In this document: piece after piece, positions 35,565 through 46,653 of the stretch | Position numbering within the stretch: the stretch's first letter is position 1 | How the letters are laid out: each line of letters begins with the position of its first letter | NCBI GenBank assembly: GCA_015061115.1 | Contig: SUXE01000009.1 | Location: forward strand, 124,001-188,000 | Direction of reading: 5' to 3' | DNA: 64,000 nt | From: Bacteroidales bacterium | GTDB taxonomy: Bacteria; Bacteroidota; Bacteroidia; Bacteroidales; Paludibacteraceae | The notes under the pieces: generated by a model | What the model was told of the DNA's origin: nothing | The model's input: only the letters and a program-made list of their open reading frames with translations | Database searches by the model: none | Translations under genes and position numbers: made by a program

Positions 35565-36299
35565 TCAATATCTCGTACACACAGCTTGATTGTCGTATGT
35601 GAGATCTATCTTCTTATACTTGTTCCACCCTACTTTGGAAAATCCCTTTTCATAGAGTTTCCTCAATCGGGTCATCTTCTTTTGGTAGCCTTCCATCGAG
35701 CCGAGCACAACTATCTGCGACCCTATGCGTGGCACCATCTCCACATTGCCGTTGGCATCTATGTATATCTGCTCCACCAGTGAATTCAAGAATTTGTCGT
35801 TGTACACATAGTTGGCAAACTCATAAATCTCCGTCTTCAGATATTTCTTTCCCAGCGTCATCTCACTCAACAACACCGGCACATAAGCCGAGAATGCTGT
35901 GGAGGTGTTCATCAGACTGCCTTCCGAATCCAGATACAAATCCTGTGTCGGCGTCTTTATCCTCAATATCGGTTTGCGTTGGAGGATATCCACACATAAC
36001 AGACCACCCGGACTTTTATAGCATTGTGCATCCTTGACAAATGGGATTTCAGCTATTTTCTTTTCCATATTGTGCAGGTTGATATTCTTATAGCTCAACC
36101 CGTTTGGATTAATGTTAGCTGAATTCATGTATTTGAGGATGTCCATCTTATTCACAAACTTATAGTCTGCGCTGTCGTTAATATTCACCGCTGTCCCTGT
36201 GCAACATACACTCCCTGCTGTAGACGGAATGAAAAACACCATCACAAGAGCATATATAGCCAATATGCAAAAGCCTGCTATCTGCAACTTTTTCCTCAT
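35565..36299 (-). CDS. ftsQ: Cell division protein FtsQ
   Basis: 244 aa. One N-terminal TM helix (about 7-26) is followed by a POTRA-like domain ('FVNKMDILKYMN', 'NLHNMEKKIAEIPFVKDAQCYKSPGG') and a beta domain. Sequence conservation is low, as usual for FtsQ, so the call leans on topology and position between murC (ATG overlap) and ftsA. It links the cytoplasmic and periplasmic division machinery. Confidence 0.88.
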   Translation of the reverse strand: MRKKLQIAGFCILAIYALVMVFFIPSTAGSVCCTGTAVNINDSADYKFVNKMDILKYMNSANINPNGLSYKNINLHNMEKKIAEIPFVKDAQCYKSPGGLLCVDILQRKPILRIKTPTQDLYLDSEGSLMNTSTAFSAYVPVLLSEMTLGKKYLKTEIYEFANYVYNDKFLNSLVEQIYIDANGNVEMVPRIGSQIVVLGSMEGYQKKMTRLRKLYEKGFSKVGWNKYKKIDLTYDNQAVCTRY

Positions 36300-37669
36300 A
36301 CCTTGGACAACAGAATATTTTTGATCTGCGGAAGCATAAGATTTACATCACCGGCTCCGATTGTAGCCAACACCTCTATTGGATGTGTGCGGACATAGTC
36401 GAGCAACTCATCTTTTGAAATGAGACGTTTCTCTTTCGCCGTCACCTTATCCAAAATGATCTGGCTTGTCACACCCTCAATAGGCTCTTCTCTTGCTGGA
36501 TAAATATCCAAAAGCAACACTTCGTCGAGAAGCGACAGACTTGCAGCAAACTCATCCGCGAAATCACGGGTGCGAGTGTACAAATGTGGTTGGAACACTC
36601 CCGTCAACTTCTTATCCGAATATAATCTGCGCAACGATTCAATACTTGCCTTCACCTCATTCGGATGATGTGCGTAATCGTCAACCAATACCAAATTATC
36701 CTGCTTGATGTGGAAATCAAAACGTCTTGCCACACCCTGGAAACTTGCTATCGCTTTTCTGATCTCTTCGTGAGACAATCCCTTTAAAAGAGATACCGCA
36801 CATGTTGCTATTGCATTCTCAATATTGATGTAGACGGGAACACCCAAGTCTACTCCCTTCAATACGCCCAACGGATAAACCACGTCGAAGATGATTTTTC
36901 CATTTGCGATCTTGATGTTCTCTGCATGGAAATCACCCTTCTCCACAGAATAAGTGTAGATTTTCACACCTTCCTGCACGACAGGTTTGATAGGAAGTCC
37001 ATCCTTCATAATCAACGCACCTCCTGGTTTGATAAGAGCCACAAACTGTTCAAAGCTCTTCAAATACTCCTCGTAAGTGCCATATATATCAAGATGGTCG
37101 GCATCTGTTGCTGTCACCACAGCGATTTGTGGAGCCAGTGTCAAGAAAGAGCGGTCGAATTCGTCCGCCTCAACAACAACCAAGTTGCTCTTATTGGAAA
37201 GATGCAGATTGCTTTCAAAATTCTTTGACAATCCACCCAAGAAAGCGTTGCAATCCAAGAATGAATTGTGAAGAGTATGAGCGATCATCGTGGTAGTTGT
37301 AGTCTTACCATGAGTTCCAGCAACACAGATGGCTTCCTGGCTTTTTGTTATCGCGCCAAGAATCTGTGAACGCTTCATGATAGTGAAATTGTTCTTCTTG
37401 AAGAACAGATACTCAGTAAGATCATCTGGGATTGCCGGAGTATACACAACTAAGGTATAGTTTGGATTCTTGAAATCCTCTGGTATGAACACTGTGTTAT
37501 CCTCAAAGTGCACCTGTATACCCTCGCTGCGAAGTTTGTCAGCAAGTTCAGTTTCTGTCTTGTCGTAGCCAGCCACAGAATAACCCTTTGCATTGAAGTA
37601 ACGGGCAATGGCACTCATTCCGATACCACCTATTCCTAAAAAGTAGATATTTTTAATTTTATCCAGCAT
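36296..37669 (-). CDS. murC: UDP-N-acetylmuramate--L-alanine ligase
   Basis: 457 aa. An N-terminal Rossmann motif 'FLGIGGIGMS', P-loop 'GTHGKTTTTTM', the Mur 'EADEFDRSF' region and C-terminal 'DDYAHHPNEV' are all present. It adds L-Ala to UDP-MurNAc in the cytoplasm. It follows murG by 11 bp and overlaps ftsQ by 4 bp. Confidence 0.97.
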   Translation of the reverse strand: MLDKIKNIYFLGIGGIGMSAIARYFNAKGYSVAGYDKTETELADKLRSEGIQVHFEDNTVFIPEDFKNPNYTLVVYTPAIPDDLTEYLFFKKNNFTIMKRSQILGAITKSQEAICVAGTHGKTTTTTMIAHTLHNSFLDCNAFLGGLSKNFESNLHLSNKSNLVVVEADEFDRSFLTLAPQIAVVTATDADHLDIYGTYEEYLKSFEQFVALIKPGGALIMKDGLPIKPVVQEGVKIYTYSVEKGDFHAENIKIANGKIIFDVVYPLGVLKGVDLGVPVYINIENAIATCAVSLLKGLSHEEIRKAIASFQGVARRFDFHIKQDNLVLVDDYAHHPNEVKASIESLRRLYSDKKLTGVFQPHLYTRTRDFADEFAASLSLLDEVLLLDIYPAREEPIEGVTSQIILDKVTAKEKRLISKDELLDYVRTHPIEVLATIGAGDVNLMLPQIKNILLSKV

Positions 37670-37680
37670 TTTTCCAAAAT

Positions 37681-38793
37681 TTAAATCTCACCTAAAATCA
37701 CGCTTGCTATTCTGTCTGCCGAATCTTTCTGTGCCAATGCGAATGCCTGCTCAGATATTGATGCGAGCGACGCTTCATCTGCCACCAGACGCAACGCCTC
37801 AGGTACCAATTTCTCCACTGCCTCAGCATCCTTTATCATCACAGCCGCATTCTTTGTAGACAATGCCATGGCATTCTTAGTCTGATGATCCTCTGCCACA
37901 TTAGGAGAAGGAACCAGAATTGATGGTTTACCTAACAAACAAAGTTCAGATATTGAGCTTGCACCTGCTCTCGACACAACAAGGTCAGCCACAGCGTACG
38001 CATAATCCATACGTGACACGAAGTCTGTGCATACCAAGTTTGGATTGTTGCTTTCGTCAGCTTTCTTCTTCGCGTCTTCAAAGTAATATTTGCCAGTCTG
38101 CCATATCACCTGCACACCACTCTGCTTGATAGCGTCAAGACCAGCTATGATACTGTTGTTGACCGTGCGGGCGCCAAGGCTACCGCCAATCACAAGAATT
38201 GTTTTCTTTGATGAATCAAGGCCGAAGAAATCGTATGCCTCCTGAGCACCCTTCTGCACATTCAAGAAATCCTGGCGGACAGGGTTTCCAGTCATCACCA
38301 GTTTTTCAGCAGGGAAGAATCTTTCCATTCCATCGTATGCCACACAAATCTTCTTCACACCTTTCGACAAAAATTTGTTAGCCACACCGGCGTATGAATT
38401 CTGTTCCTGCAAGAAAGTAGGCACTCCAAGCTTGTTTGCGGCATATAGTGTCGGACAACTTGCATAACCACCTACACCGACCACAGCGTCTGGGTTGAAC
38501 TCCTTGACAATTGATTTCGCCTTGAAATAGCTTTTCACAAAACGATAGACAACCTTGATATTCTTAAGGATTCCCGACGGTGACATGCTTCTCACCAATC
38601 CGTTCACCTGCAATCCGATAATCTTATAGCCTGCCTTAGGCACACGTTCCATCTCCATACGACCCTCAGCTCCCACAAATAGGAACTCACCGTCTGGGAA
38701 ACGTTTCTTTAACGCATTAGCAATAGAAATAGCTGGGAATATGTGACCACCCGTACCTCCACCACTGATGATGAATCTTTTGTTTGCCGTCAT
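37681..38793 (-). CDS. murG: UDP-GlcNAc:lipid I GlcNAc transferase
   Basis: I start at the ATG at 38793 ('MTANKRFIISGGGTGGH'), giving 371 aa; the longer in-frame extension lacks family similarity. The GT28 motifs 'GGGTGGH', 'VGVGGYASCPTLYA' and 'LVVSRAGASSISEL' are intact. It converts lipid I to lipid II on the inner face of the membrane. About 144 bp separates it from ftsW; I see nothing strong in that gap. Confidence 0.96.
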   Translation of the reverse strand: MTANKRFIISGGGTGGHIFPAISIANALKKRFPDGEFLFVGAEGRMEMERVPKAGYKIIGLQVNGLVRSMSPSGILKNIKVVYRFVKSYFKAKSIVKEFNPDAVVGVGGYASCPTLYAANKLGVPTFLQEQNSYAGVANKFLSKGVKKICVAYDGMERFFPAEKLVMTGNPVRQDFLNVQKGAQEAYDFFGLDSSKKTILVIGGSLGARTVNNSIIAGLDAIKQSGVQVIWQTGKYYFEDAKKKADESNNPNLVCTDFVSRMDYAYAVADLVVSRAGASSISELCLLGKPSILVPSPNVAEDHQTKNAMALSTKNAAVMIKDAEAVEKLVPEALRLVADEASLASISEQAFALAQKDSADRIASVILGEI

Positions 38794-38937
38794 GTTGTCT
38801 AAAATAAAGTTCTTTTGTTCTTCCAAGCCGGAGATGCTTGTCTGTTTCAACTACACCCTATACTCAATCATCTGCATGGATATTTTTACACACAATACTA
38901 CAAAATCCATAGCAGAAAATCAAACGTCTCTTAAATC

Positions 38938-40179
38938 CTATTCAGACTCTTCTACCACAATTGGTTTCTCCTTCCTTTTGTTTTGCAACGTCTTCACATG
39001 AACACTTACCGAAAGGATTATTCCAAACAAAATGCCTGTCATCCAAATCGAGGTACCTCCCTTGCTTACAAAAGGCAGCGGCTGACCTGTGACAAAGTCG
39101 CCCAACGTCACTCCTACCGCCATGTTTATCACAGCCTGAAAGACTATCAATAATGTGCAAGCAAGTGTCAGCATCGCATAGACCATACTTTCTGATTTAT
39201 ACGCAATAACAATTGCCCGCCACAAGACACAAAGATAGGAAAATATCACTAACAAACCAACAAATAATCCCAACTCTTCCAGAATTATCGAAAAAATATA
39301 ATCCGAAAATGCTTGAGGAAGACGGAATCTTTCTCGGCCTCCAGCGACACCATTTCCTATTATATGGCTGTTGGCAACGGCCATTTTTGCATGAGACACC
39401 TGGTAGTTTCCATCATTAATGACAAATTTAAGGTTAGGGTCGTCTTCTGCTTTTCCTCCCAAAAACGAATTTTCCACTCGTGAAACCCAAGTAGGCAAAC
39501 GATGCAAAGGTGTTCCCTTCAATTTCTCTGCAGGGACAAGTTCTCCAATGGCACCAAGAATCAGAGCTAGTGAGAGAAACATTCCCATTATGCACAAAAA
39601 AGGCTTAAATTTCAGTCCTCCAGCCAGCAACAGACAGATCGTCACCACAGTCAACAGCACCAATCCAGACATATTCTCCAATCCGATCGGCACCAGCCAT
39701 AGGCAATAGACTATAAACAATGTGAACCAGCCTTTTTTGGTAGGTATCAATCCTTTGTCCGTGGAATATCGTCCTATCCAAAATGCCAAGAATATCACAT
39801 AGAACACCTTGACAAGTTCCGACCATTGTATGCCAAACATCGTTCGTCTGGCACCATTGACAAGGTCACCAAATTTCGGAGTCAACAGAAGCATTACCCA
39901 CGACAACAATGCGCCGAGAGCTAAAAAGCCTGTCAATTTGGATGAAAACAGTCGTTTGACGCCAATCTGCACCACAGTCAAAGTGATTCCGATCCCAGTA
40001 AGGATATAAAAGATATGACGATAGAATTCTCTGTTATACTCGCCATTCCTGATGGTCACATTCGCCTGAATGGAGCTGTAGACCTCTATCACTGAAATCG
40101 ATAGCAATGATGCTATAGCAATCCATATATAGAGGTCGCCAAGAAACAATTTTTTGAAGAAAGCATTGCGTTCACTCAT
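38938..40179 (-). CDS. ftsW: SEDS peptidoglycan polymerase FtsW
   Basis: 413 aa with about ten TM segments. SEDS motifs include 'NGARRTMFGIQWSE', 'NYQVSHAKMAVANS', 'LPQAFSDYIFSIILEELG' and the late 'PFVSKGGTS'. It polymerises septal glycan with FtsI. It is placed between murD and murG as in most dcw clusters. Confidence 0.95.
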   Translation of the reverse strand: MSERNAFFKKLFLGDLYIWIAIASLLSISVIEVYSSIQANVTIRNGEYNREFYRHIFYILTGIGITLTVVQIGVKRLFSSKLTGFLALGALLSWVMLLLTPKFGDLVNGARRTMFGIQWSELVKVFYVIFLAFWIGRYSTDKGLIPTKKGWFTLFIVYCLWLVPIGLENMSGLVLLTVVTICLLLAGGLKFKPFLCIMGMFLSLALILGAIGELVPAEKLKGTPLHRLPTWVSRVENSFLGGKAEDDPNLKFVINDGNYQVSHAKMAVANSHIIGNGVAGGRERFRLPQAFSDYIFSIILEELGLFVGLLVIFSYLCVLWRAIVIAYKSESMVYAMLTLACTLLIVFQAVINMAVGVTLGDFVTGQPLPFVSKGGTSIWMTGILFGIILSVSVHVKTLQNKRKEKPIVVEESE

Positions 40180-40180
40180 T

Positions 40181-41515
40181 TTACAAGCGTTTTACACACT
40201 CTTTGAATTGTTGTCCTCTATCCTCGTAGCTCTTGAACAAGTCGAAACTTGCGCAACATGGAGAAAGCAACACTGTATCGCCCTTGTCTGCAAATGCGAA
40301 ACATTTGTTGACTGCCTCTTCCATAGAGCTTGCGTCTGCTATATTCTCTACCTTACCATCGAAGAACTGATGAAGTTTGGTATTATCAACGCCAAGACAT
40401 ACGATAGCCTTTACCTTCTCCTTTACCAAATCCTCAATCTCTGTGTAATCGTTACCCTTGTCCTTACCACCAAGAATCAAAACGACTGGAGTCTGCATAC
40501 ACTGCAATGCATACCAGCATGAGTTGACATTAGTAGCCTTTGAATCGTTGATGAACAACACACTTCTCACCTTAGCCACTGGCTCAAGACGGTGCTCCAC
40601 TCCGCTGAAATCACTGAATGCCTTACGGATAGTGTCCTTCTTGATGCCTTCAACGCCTGCTGAGATACCAGCCGCCATTGAATTGTAGATGTTGTGCTGT
40701 CCCTTCAAAGCAAGTTTATTAATATCCATATCTATATAATTGTTTTTTAAGTTGATTACTAATTTTTCATTCTCCAAGTAGGCCGCCATATTCTCAATTG
40801 TCTGTATTGAGAACGGCATCATCTTTGCCTTGATATCATACTTTGTAAGTTCCTTCGTCACGACAGGATCTTCATTCCAATAGATGAATGTGTCGTTCTC
40901 TGTCATGTTCTGCAGAATACGCATCTTGGAATCTACGTAGTTCTGGAACTTATAATCGTAACGGTCCAAGTGATCCGGAGTGATGTTAAGCAGGATAGCG
41001 ATATCTGCCTTGAAATCATACATTCCGTCCAACTGGAAACTACTTAGCTCGATAATGTAGTAGTCGTGAGGATCGATAGCCACCTGACGTGCCAAGCTGA
41101 AACCGATGTTTCCTGCAAGAGAAGCGTCTAGACCAGCCTCTTTGAAGATATAGTGCACAAGTGTTGTGGTTGTCGTTTTACCATTGCTGCCTGTGATACA
41201 GATCATCTTCGACTTTGAGTAGCGTCCGGCAAATTCGATTTCAGAGATTATGTTGATGCCTTTCTCTCTCAACTTCTTGATGATTGGAGCCTTCTCTGGA
41301 ATACCTGGGCTTTTGATCACCTCATCCGCATTCAAGATCAACTCTTCTGTATGCTGACCCTGCTCCCAAGCGATATTATACTGGTTGAGTTCAGCCACAT
41401 ATTTTTCTTTGATTGGCGACATGTCCGACACAAAAACATCAAAGCCCTGCTTCTGGGCCAAGATTGCCGAACCGACACCACTTTCTCCTGCTCCTAAAAC
41501 AACTATTCTTTTCAT
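40181..41515 (-). CDS. murD: UDP-N-acetylmuramoylalanine--D-glutamate ligase
   Basis: 444 aa. N-terminal 'VLGAGESGVG', P-loop 'GSNGKTTTTTL', 'ITPDHLDRYD' and C-terminal 'SPCCASFDLFKSYEDRG' are diagnostic of MurD. It adds D-Glu to UDP-MurNAc-L-Ala. The stop lies 1 bp before ftsW, and the start touches the mraY stop. Confidence 0.97.
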   Translation of the reverse strand: MKRIVVLGAGESGVGSAILAQKQGFDVFVSDMSPIKEKYVAELNQYNIAWEQGQHTEELILNADEVIKSPGIPEKAPIIKKLREKGINIISEIEFAGRYSKSKMICITGSNGKTTTTTLVHYIFKEAGLDASLAGNIGFSLARQVAIDPHDYYIIELSSFQLDGMYDFKADIAILLNITPDHLDRYDYKFQNYVDSKMRILQNMTENDTFIYWNEDPVVTKELTKYDIKAKMMPFSIQTIENMAAYLENEKLVINLKNNYIDMDINKLALKGQHNIYNSMAAGISAGVEGIKKDTIRKAFSDFSGVEHRLEPVAKVRSVLFINDSKATNVNSCWYALQCMQTPVVLILGGKDKGNDYTEIEDLVKEKVKAIVCLGVDNTKLHQFFDGKVENIADASSMEEAVNKCFAFADKGDTVLLSPCCASFDLFKSYEDRGQQFKECVKRL

Positions 41516-42723
41516 TATCTAACCTTTAAAGTCAAAACTGTAATTACTGCCAAAAGCAAACCTACGATCCAGAATCTTGCCACAATTTTAGCTTCTGGCA
41601 TTCCTTTCTTCTGGAAATGATGGTGTAGTGGCGACATCAAGAATATACGTCGTCCTTCACCGTATTTCTTCTTAGTATACTTGAAATACGACACCTGAAG
41701 CATCACAGACAAATTCTCTGCGATAAACACACCACACAAAATAGGGATCAACAACTCTTTACGTATAATCATCGCCACTGCTGCGATAACACCTCCAAGC
41801 ATCAGACTACCTGTGTCGCCCATAAACACCTGAGCAGGGAATGAGTTGTACCACAGGAATCCAAGTGTCGCGCCGACAAACGCACACAAATAAACCACAA
41901 GTTCCTCCGACTTCGGAATGTACATGATATTAAGGTAGCTTGCGAACTCCACATGGGCAGACAAGTATGCCAGAATACCCAGCGCGACTCCTATTATCAT
42001 CGACGTTCCGACGGACAATCCATCCAAACCATCAGTCAGGTTGGCACCGTTGGAGATGAACGTCATCACGAAGATTGTGACCAACACGAAGAAGATCCAT
42101 CCGAGTGGCTGAGCATATTCGCCAGCAAACTCAAATATCGAGGCATAATCGAAATTATGGTTTTTCACAAACGGAATAGTTGTCTGTGTCGACTTGACGT
42201 TCTCCTTCTTATAGTTTACCACCTCAACATTCTCTTTGTTGACGGTAGCGTAATTCTCTCTTATCACCACATCCGGGCTACAGTATAACACCAAGCCAAG
42301 GAAAAGACCGGCAGCGACCTGACCAATGATCTTCACGCGTGGAGACATTCCGTCTTTATTCTTTTTGAAGACTTTGATATAATCATCCATACCTCCTAGG
42401 AATCCGAGCCACAGAGTGATGGCAAGCATCAGAAGCATGTATATATTAGAAAGATTTCCGAACAACAGACATGGGATGATTATACCGCCTATGATAATCA
42501 CACCACCCATTGTAGGTGTGCCCTTTTTCGACATCTGTCCTTCAAGATTCAAATCTCTGATAGTCTCACCTATCTGACGGAGTTGCAAATATTCAATCAT
42601 TTTCTTTCCGAAAATGATAACAAAGAGCAACGCTCCGACAAACGCCAATGCAGAACGGAATGTCACATAATGGAACAAACCCGCTCCAGGGAATGTCATG
42701 CCTTCAAACAAATAATAAAACAT
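41515..42723 (-). CDS. mraY: Phospho-MurNAc-pentapeptide transferase
   Basis: 402 aa, about ten TM segments. Motifs are 'KKGTPTMGG', 'LGGMDDYIK', 'NLTDGLDGLSVG' and 'MSPLHHHFQKKG'. It makes lipid I. The insertion of about 45 residues after the fifth helix ('ENYATVNKENVEVV...') makes it longer than E. coli MraY (360 aa) and is typical of this phylum. Confidence 0.97.
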   Translation of the reverse strand: MFYYLFEGMTFPGAGLFHYVTFRSALAFVGALLFVIIFGKKMIEYLQLRQIGETIRDLNLEGQMSKKGTPTMGGVIIIGGIIIPCLLFGNLSNIYMLLMLAITLWLGFLGGMDDYIKVFKKNKDGMSPRVKIIGQVAAGLFLGLVLYCSPDVVIRENYATVNKENVEVVNYKKENVKSTQTTIPFVKNHNFDYASIFEFAGEYAQPLGWIFFVLVTIFVMTFISNGANLTDGLDGLSVGTSMIIGVALGILAYLSAHVEFASYLNIMYIPKSEELVVYLCAFVGATLGFLWYNSFPAQVFMGDTGSLMLGGVIAAVAMIIRKELLIPILCGVFIAENLSVMLQVSYFKYTKKKYGEGRRIFLMSPLHHHFQKKGMPEAKIVARFWIVGLLLAVITVLTLKVR

Positions 42724-42736
42724 AATCTCTCTATTA

Positions 42737-44188
42737 TTATATTAAATATTTTCTAATAACCTCATGATCATCGAAGTGGTGTTTCACACCCTTGATATCC
42801 TGATAATCCTCATGACCCTTTCCTGCCACAAGGATGATATCGCCCTTCTTTGCCATCGTGCATGCCGTCTTGATCGCCTGCTCTCTGTCGGCATTCACAA
42901 TCACGTTTCTCTGCTCCTCATCAGTAAGTCCTGCCAACATATCATTGATGATATCCATTGGCTCCTCGTTTCTTGGATTGTCCGACGTGATGACTACCTT
43001 ATCGCTGTTAGTGACAGCCGACTTCGCCATGATCGGACGCTTGCCTTTATCACGATTACCTCCGCAGCCGACCACTGTGATCAACTCCGCATTCTGGCTT
43101 TTCACCTCGTTGATTGTGGAAATCACATTCTCCAAAGCGTCCGGTGTATGTGCATAATCAACAATCGCGCAAACCCCACTCTGCACACCACGGATTGTCT
43201 CGAATCTTCCGTTGACTGGAGTCATCTTGCTCAATGCCACCAATGTGTCTTCTGGTGTATTGCCAAGCAATACGCAAGCTGAATATACGGCAAGCAAGTT
43301 GGATGCGTTGAATCGACCAACAAACTGCGTTGAGACCTCTCTTCCGTCGATATTAAGAAGCATTCCGAAGAAGCTGTCCTCCACAACCTTCGCTCTGAAA
43401 TCAGCCATCGAACGGATCGAGTAACTTTTCTTCAAAGCCTTGCTGTTCTGAACCATCACACTTCCGTTACGGTCGTCAGCATTAGTAAGAGCGAATGCAT
43501 CGGCAGGAAGAGAATCAAAGAAAGATTTCTTTGCCTTTATATAGTTGTCGAATGTCTTATGGTAATCCAAATGATCACGAGTGATATTTGTGAAAATACC
43601 TCCGACAAATCTCAAGCCACCGATTCTTTTCTGGTCTGCGGCATGCGAGCTCACCTCCATGAAAGCGTATGTACAGCCAGCGTCAACCATCTCAGAAAGA
43701 AGCTTATTCAACGAGATCGGATCTGGAGTCGTATGAGTAGCCGGCACAGCTCTCTCGTCTACATAATTACATACAGTAGAAAGCAGACCTACCTTATGTC
43801 CGAACTCTCTGTGCATTTTATAAAGCACTGTAGCGATAGTTGTCTTGCCATTAGTACCAGTCACACCGACAAGTTTCAGTTTCGACGACGGGTTGTCATA
43901 CCAAGCAGAAGCCAAACGACCAAGAGCCTCAGCGGAATCCTTCACCTGAATGTAAGCGACACCGTCATTCAAAACATCCGGCATCTTCTGAAGCACAATC
44001 GCAGTCGCACCCTTTTCGATTGCCGACTGGATGTATTCATGACCATCTATAGAATAGCCACAAACAGCTACGAACAAAGCGTCAGCAGACACTTGGCGGG
44101 AATCCTGACATATCGCAGAGATCTCCTTATCTGTATTGCCGACTATCTTTACGCAGTCGACACTGTTTATCAAATCGTTTAACTTCAT
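42737..44188 (-). CDS. murE: UDP-MurNAc-tripeptide synthetase, meso-DAP type
   Basis: 483 aa. P-loop '[10 protein letters not shown]', '[10 protein letters not shown]' and the amino-acid selectivity motif 'SDNPRNEEP'. DNPR is the meso-diaminopimelate signature, so the cell wall is DAP type. It lies between ftsI and mraY. MurF, which normally follows, is absent from this cluster. Confidence 0.97.
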   Translation of the reverse strand: MKLNDLINSVDCVKIVGNTDKEISAICQDSRQVSADALFVAVCGYSIDGHEYIQSAIEKGATAIVLQKMPDVLNDGVAYIQVKDSAEALGRLASAWYDNPSSKLKLVGVTGTNGKTTIATVLYKMHREFGHKVGLLSTVCNYVDERAVPATHTTPDPISLNKLLSEMVDAGCTYAFMEVSSHAADQKRIGGLRFVGGIFTNITRDHLDYHKTFDNYIKAKKSFFDSLPADAFALTNADDRNGSVMVQNSKALKKSYSIRSMADFRAKVVEDSFFGMLLNIDGREVSTQFVGRFNASNLLAVYSACVLLGNTPEDTLVALSKMTPVNGRFETIRGVQSGVCAIVDYAHTPDALENVISTINEVKSQNAELITVVGCGGNRDKGKRPIMAKSAVTNSDKVVITSDNPRNEEPMDIINDMLAGLTDEEQRNVIVNADREQAIKTACTMAKKGDIILVAGKGHEDYQDIKGVKHHFDDHEVIRKYLI

Positions 44189-44195
44189 AAGCCAA

Positions 44196-46319
44196 CTATT
44201 TTAGCATAATTGTAATTAATTTGCCGGGAGATGCTGTCTCACCAGGAGGAATCGACTGTTGCACCACAGTGCCTCGGCCATGCATCGTCACCTTCAAACC
44301 TTTATTTTCAAGCAGATATAGAGCATCTTTTGCTCCAAGTCCGATAACTTTTGGCACAGTATACTTGCCGACTTTCATCTGTGTCATGCTCACCACACTG
44401 TCTCTGGTTGTAGTGTTGACCAAATCGTCATCATCTATCTTGTTTCTCGTATATCTGATATTCAACTCCTTCAACAGATACTCAACATCACTCTTATAAC
44501 CACCCTTTATCTCAGGAGCGAATCTACCGTTGTCACACAATGCCGTCTCACAACTGACAGGAGTCATAGCGTATATTCTTTCCGCAATCGTACGGAACGC
44601 TTTTGAAGTGACATTATTATAGTACTGAGCTTTCTGCCAGTAAACCACCATACACGTATAGCGAGGTTTGTCAGCCGGGAAATACCCCACGAAAGACATC
44701 TGGTAATCACGAGGCGTACCAGTCGGGTTGTTGTAGTGCATACGTGCGGAACCCGATTTGCCAGCCAACTCAAGGATATCCGACTTAGCCTTCTTACCTG
44801 TACCCTGCTCTATCACACCCTTAAGCATCTCTTTGACCTTACCGAGAGTCTTATTTGAGCATACTTTCGGACAAATCACCTCAGTAGAGAAAGATTCCAA
44901 AGTTTTTCCGTCACGCTTGACAGCTCTGGTGAAATACGGTTTGATCATCTTTCCATCGTTTGCGATCGCATTATAGAATGCCAACGTATAGATTGGAGGA
45001 ATCTGCACACTGTATCCGATCGACATTGATGTCAGATAATTACCGTCGTTCCTCACTTCCGGATCATCCGGTTTACGGATTCTTGGTCTGACATCATTCG
45101 GAATATCAAGATCCATACGATCAGCCAGTTTCATCGAATAGATCTTATCGACAAATTTCTCTCTAGATTTGGAGAAATATTCGTGAACCGGTTTCGCTAT
45201 TCCTATATTCGAAGAGACGTGGAAAGCATGAGCCAAAGAAATCGTTCCGAATCCACCTGAACCGTCTGATTTGTAATTATGGTCGTGCATTCCTTTCTCT
45301 TTCCAGAATCCATCTCCCGTATCTATCATATAGGAAGTGTCCAATTTTGCCACTTCAAGCAGAGCTATCACAGAAGCCAACTTAAAAACCGAGCCGGGTT
45401 CGGAATTCATACCGACAGCATAGTTTTTCTGATCCACAAATGAAGTGCCTAGACGAGTAAGGTTTGAAATAGCCTTGACCTCACCGGTATGGACATCCAT
45501 AAGCATCGCACATCCGCTATCCGCAGAAGCCGCCTGCATCACATCTGCAAGAGCGGAGGTCACAACATCCTGCATACGCATATCGAGCGTCGTGTAGACA
45601 TCCGCGCCATCCAACGGGTCAACATCATTCACCCAAATCGGTTTGCCATTTCCATGAAGTTCCTTTCTTGCGACTCCAGGCTCGCCTCTAAGCTCTATAT
45701 CAAATCTTCTTTCAAGACCGTTTTTTCCTTTGTCTGTCTCAGGATTAAAACCTCCGATCGTACGAGCGGCAAGGTTTCCAAACGTCTTCTTGCGTTCAAC
45801 CTGCGTCTCCACATAGAAACCCGTCTTTTTCTTGGATTCTCTCCAGAACGGGAACTTCTGAGCACGTTTATAATCGTTATACGACACATACTTTGGTTCG
45901 AACACAAATGCATGTTTCTTATTTTTTTTGGCTTCAATGGCCTTACGCTTATAGTATTCAGGAGTATGGACATTGCCATAAAGGTTTGCCACACAGATGC
46001 ACAAAGAATCTATTTTAGCATTGAACAGAGCATTGTCAAAACCTTCCACCATGAAATCCATCACCAGTTTATGCGTCTCCACCGAGCTGGCGATAAGCAC
46101 ACCGTCGCATGAATAGATATTTCCACGCTGAGGCTTCACAATCGAGCTGTCTTTGAGACTCTCCTTCTTCAACACTTCCCGCCATCCGTCGCCCTCCGGT
46201 CCGAACATCAAGCCCAATGCCCTCCACACAATAAGTCCCATGATCAAGAGAATAATCATACAAGGCAAGATCATTCCCTTGAGGATGCGTTTTTTCATAC
46301 TTTCGTCAAACTTCGCCAT
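44196..46319 (-). CDS. ftsI: Septal transpeptidase FtsI/PBP3 with PASTA domain
   Basis: 707 aa. TM helix at 11-38; PBP dimerisation domain; transpeptidase with 'SVFK' (active Ser310), 'SSN' and 'KSG'. A C-terminal PASTA domain ('[25 protein letters not shown]') is present, as in Bacteroidota FtsI. It cross-links septal peptidoglycan with FtsW. It is 7 bp downstream of ftsL. Confidence 0.95.
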   Translation of the reverse strand: MAKFDESMKKRILKGMILPCMIILLIMGLIVWRALGLMFGPEGDGWREVLKKESLKDSSIVKPQRGNIYSCDGVLIASSVETHKLVMDFMVEGFDNALFNAKIDSLCICVANLYGNVHTPEYYKRKAIEAKKNKKHAFVFEPKYVSYNDYKRAQKFPFWRESKKKTGFYVETQVERKKTFGNLAARTIGGFNPETDKGKNGLERRFDIELRGEPGVARKELHGNGKPIWVNDVDPLDGADVYTTLDMRMQDVVTSALADVMQAASADSGCAMLMDVHTGEVKAISNLTRLGTSFVDQKNYAVGMNSEPGSVFKLASVIALLEVAKLDTSYMIDTGDGFWKEKGMHDHNYKSDGSGGFGTISLAHAFHVSSNIGIAKPVHEYFSKSREKFVDKIYSMKLADRMDLDIPNDVRPRIRKPDDPEVRNDGNYLTSMSIGYSVQIPPIYTLAFYNAIANDGKMIKPYFTRAVKRDGKTLESFSTEVICPKVCSNKTLGKVKEMLKGVIEQGTGKKAKSDILELAGKSGSARMHYNNPTGTPRDYQMSFVGYFPADKPRYTCMVVYWQKAQYYNNVTSKAFRTIAERIYAMTPVSCETALCDNGRFAPEIKGGYKSDVEYLLKELNIRYTRNKIDDDDLVNTTTRDSVVSMTQMKVGKYTVPKVIGLGAKDALYLLENKGLKVTMHGRGTVVQQSIPPGETASPGKLITIMLK

Positions 46320-46325
46320 ACCCGA

Positions 46326-46652
46326 TTATTTTTTAATCATAAAAGGTGGCAATGTCGACTCGGCAACATCAACGCTACTCTCAGAAATCATATTTTTCAC
46401 GTTGCTCTGACGGCTCAACTGTGACAGATCAGCATTGACAGCCAGAGCTTTGTTCTTTTTATCCTGAAGCACTTTCTTCAATTTTTCGATTTGTCTGAAC
46501 TGTTTGTCACACTCGTAACGGTTCTCTATAGTCAAGACACAAAGGCCGACAACAAGAGCCATCAGATACATATTGTTCATAATAAACTCCACAGAGAAGA
46601 AATATTCCAAATTTCCCTTTAGAGTTTTTAATCCGTTCTTAAACTCATTCAT
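46326..46652 (-). CDS. ftsL: FtsL-like division protein
   Basis: 108 aa with one TM helix (about 26-43) followed by a short coiled coil ('FRQIEKLKKVLQDKKNKAL'). Sequence alone is not diagnostic, but size, topology and position between rsmH and ftsI fit FtsL. It would form a complex with FtsQ and FtsB-type proteins. Confidence 0.8.
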   Translation of the reverse strand: MNEFKNGLKTLKGNLEYFFSVEFIMNNMYLMALVVGLCVLTIENRYECDKQFRQIEKLKKVLQDKKNKALAVNADLSQLSRQSNVKNMISESSVDVAESTLPPFMIKK

Positions 46653-46653
46653 A